A DNA stretch of 64,000 nucleotides from Leptoclinus maculatus. Taxonomy: Eukaryota; Chordata; Actinopteri; Perciformes; Stichaeidae. The translations under genes were made by a program, and so were the position numbers. A model generated the notes under the pieces. It was given only the letters and a program-made list of their open reading frames with translations. It ran no database searches and was not told the origin of the DNA. Location of the stretch: the NCBI GenBank assembly GCA_032191485.1, contig JAVDOI010000001.1:29869948-29933947 (forward strand), written 5' to 3'. Positions 63,212 to 64,000 of this stretch are shown here, piece after piece. Positions within the stretch are counted from its first letter, which is position 1; each line of letters opens with the position of its first letter.

Positions 63212-64000
63212 TGTTTCCCAAGAGCCCTTTACAGCCTCATACACACAGAACCATAAATACAGCTACTTCAAACCTTTTATTGAACAGAGTTTGTACTCCC
63301 TGTTCCTATTCTTCATCCACTCGTTTCCTCATTTTCACTTTCCCCACTTTTCTTCTCTCTCTCTTTTTATTGCATCCTCTATTCCTCTGGTATTGCCCAT
63401 TTTCCATCTTTGGCCTTTATTCTTCCCCCAACCCTCTGTTTCTCTGATTTAACCTTCTGTCTTCCGTTGTGAGACTTCTCCCTCTGCACTCCCACATTCA
63501 TTTTTCTTATCCTCACTCTCCTCTTCCCTCCTGTCTTCTGCTTTTCCTACTTTCTGTTACGCCAAATGATGAGCTGTTCCTCCCACAACACTTTCTGTCA
63601 AGCCATTTGTTCTTACAGAATTAATGAAAAAAAACAATTCTGATGCATATCCTCTCATTCTCTCCTTCTTCAGGACATCTCTTCGTCCTTCAATCCTGCA
63701 TCTCCTCTCCTCTCCACTCCAAGTTAAATGTTCTGTTCCTCAAACAACTAAAATAATGAATGGGTTGTGTCGTCAGGTTGTCATATTTAGATTGAATGAT
63801 TAAGAACCAATTTGCATTCAGCTTGTTTTACATATCAGGCATATGAGATAACTACAACAAATTACTGTAATTAGGACTTCAAGAAGTTTCCATTAATAAA
63901 TAAATTGTACAGTAACCTTTTCAGGTTATTGATGCTGCTGATCATGTTTTTTTTTAAGAAAATCACACTCTCTTACAAGCTTAAACTGTTTATCTACTAA

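Overview
The window is vertebrate nuclear DNA, almost certainly from a ray-finned (teleost) fish. It has small exons with GT/AG splice sites in AT-rich introns, very abundant (CA)n/(TG)n microsatellites, many repeat families I recognise as typical of percomorph fish, and an L2/Rex-type LINE end. No bacterial operon, rRNA, tRNA or CRISPR array is visible.

Two protein-coding genes are anchored by homology and point towards each other, as KIF26B and SMYD3 do in human. On the + strand, the last three coding exons of a KIF26-family kinesin (kif26b by synteny) lie at 2812-3077, 4306-4456 and 6153-6301. A presumed 3' UTR or downstream flank follows to about 9.86 kb. On the - strand, the last seven coding exons of smyd3 (lysine methyltransferase) lie between 35811 and 19180. 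They encode about 256 residues: the C-terminal part of the SET domain, the post-SET zinc-binding Cys cluster and the TPR-like C-terminal domain. Splice phases agree at every junction of both genes. Exons for the smyd3 MYND and N-terminal SET regions were not found, so 35.8-64 kb is read as one large smyd3 intron.

Between the two genes is a 5.08-kb unit (9860-14936). It begins and ends with the same inverted sequence (CACACAGAAAAA...GGTTC), is flanked by TA, and carries arrays of GGTTC/GAACC palindromes inside both ends. Within it is a spliced + strand gene with its own CCAAT/GC-box promoter region, SAM-like exon, phase-consistent 3' exons and AATAAA signal. It resembles a multi-copy, uncharacterised teleost SAM-domain family. 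No known transposase is recognisable. This is the best candidate for an undescribed system, either a transposon with an unusual protein or a gene carried by one, although this copy looks partly decayed.

The rest is intron or intergenic DNA filled with repeats. There are two inverted copies of a ~1-kb TTAA-bounded piggyBac-like element (4688-5713 and 28461-29473). A TIR element is nested inside an older repeat (1773-2265 within about 1717-2630). Other elements include a ~110-bp hairpin MITE (51480-51591), two LINE remnants (20430-20925 -, 52960-53760 +), a decayed Myb/SANT-like ORF of Harbinger type (about 40494-40707), and long CA and GATA arrays. Two exons have microsatellites directly at a splice site: (CT)n(GT)n at the kif26b acceptor before 4306, and (CA)n starting at intron position +5 after the smyd3 exon at 35744-35811. 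Everything here is from reading the sequence and from memory of protein families; no database search was run.
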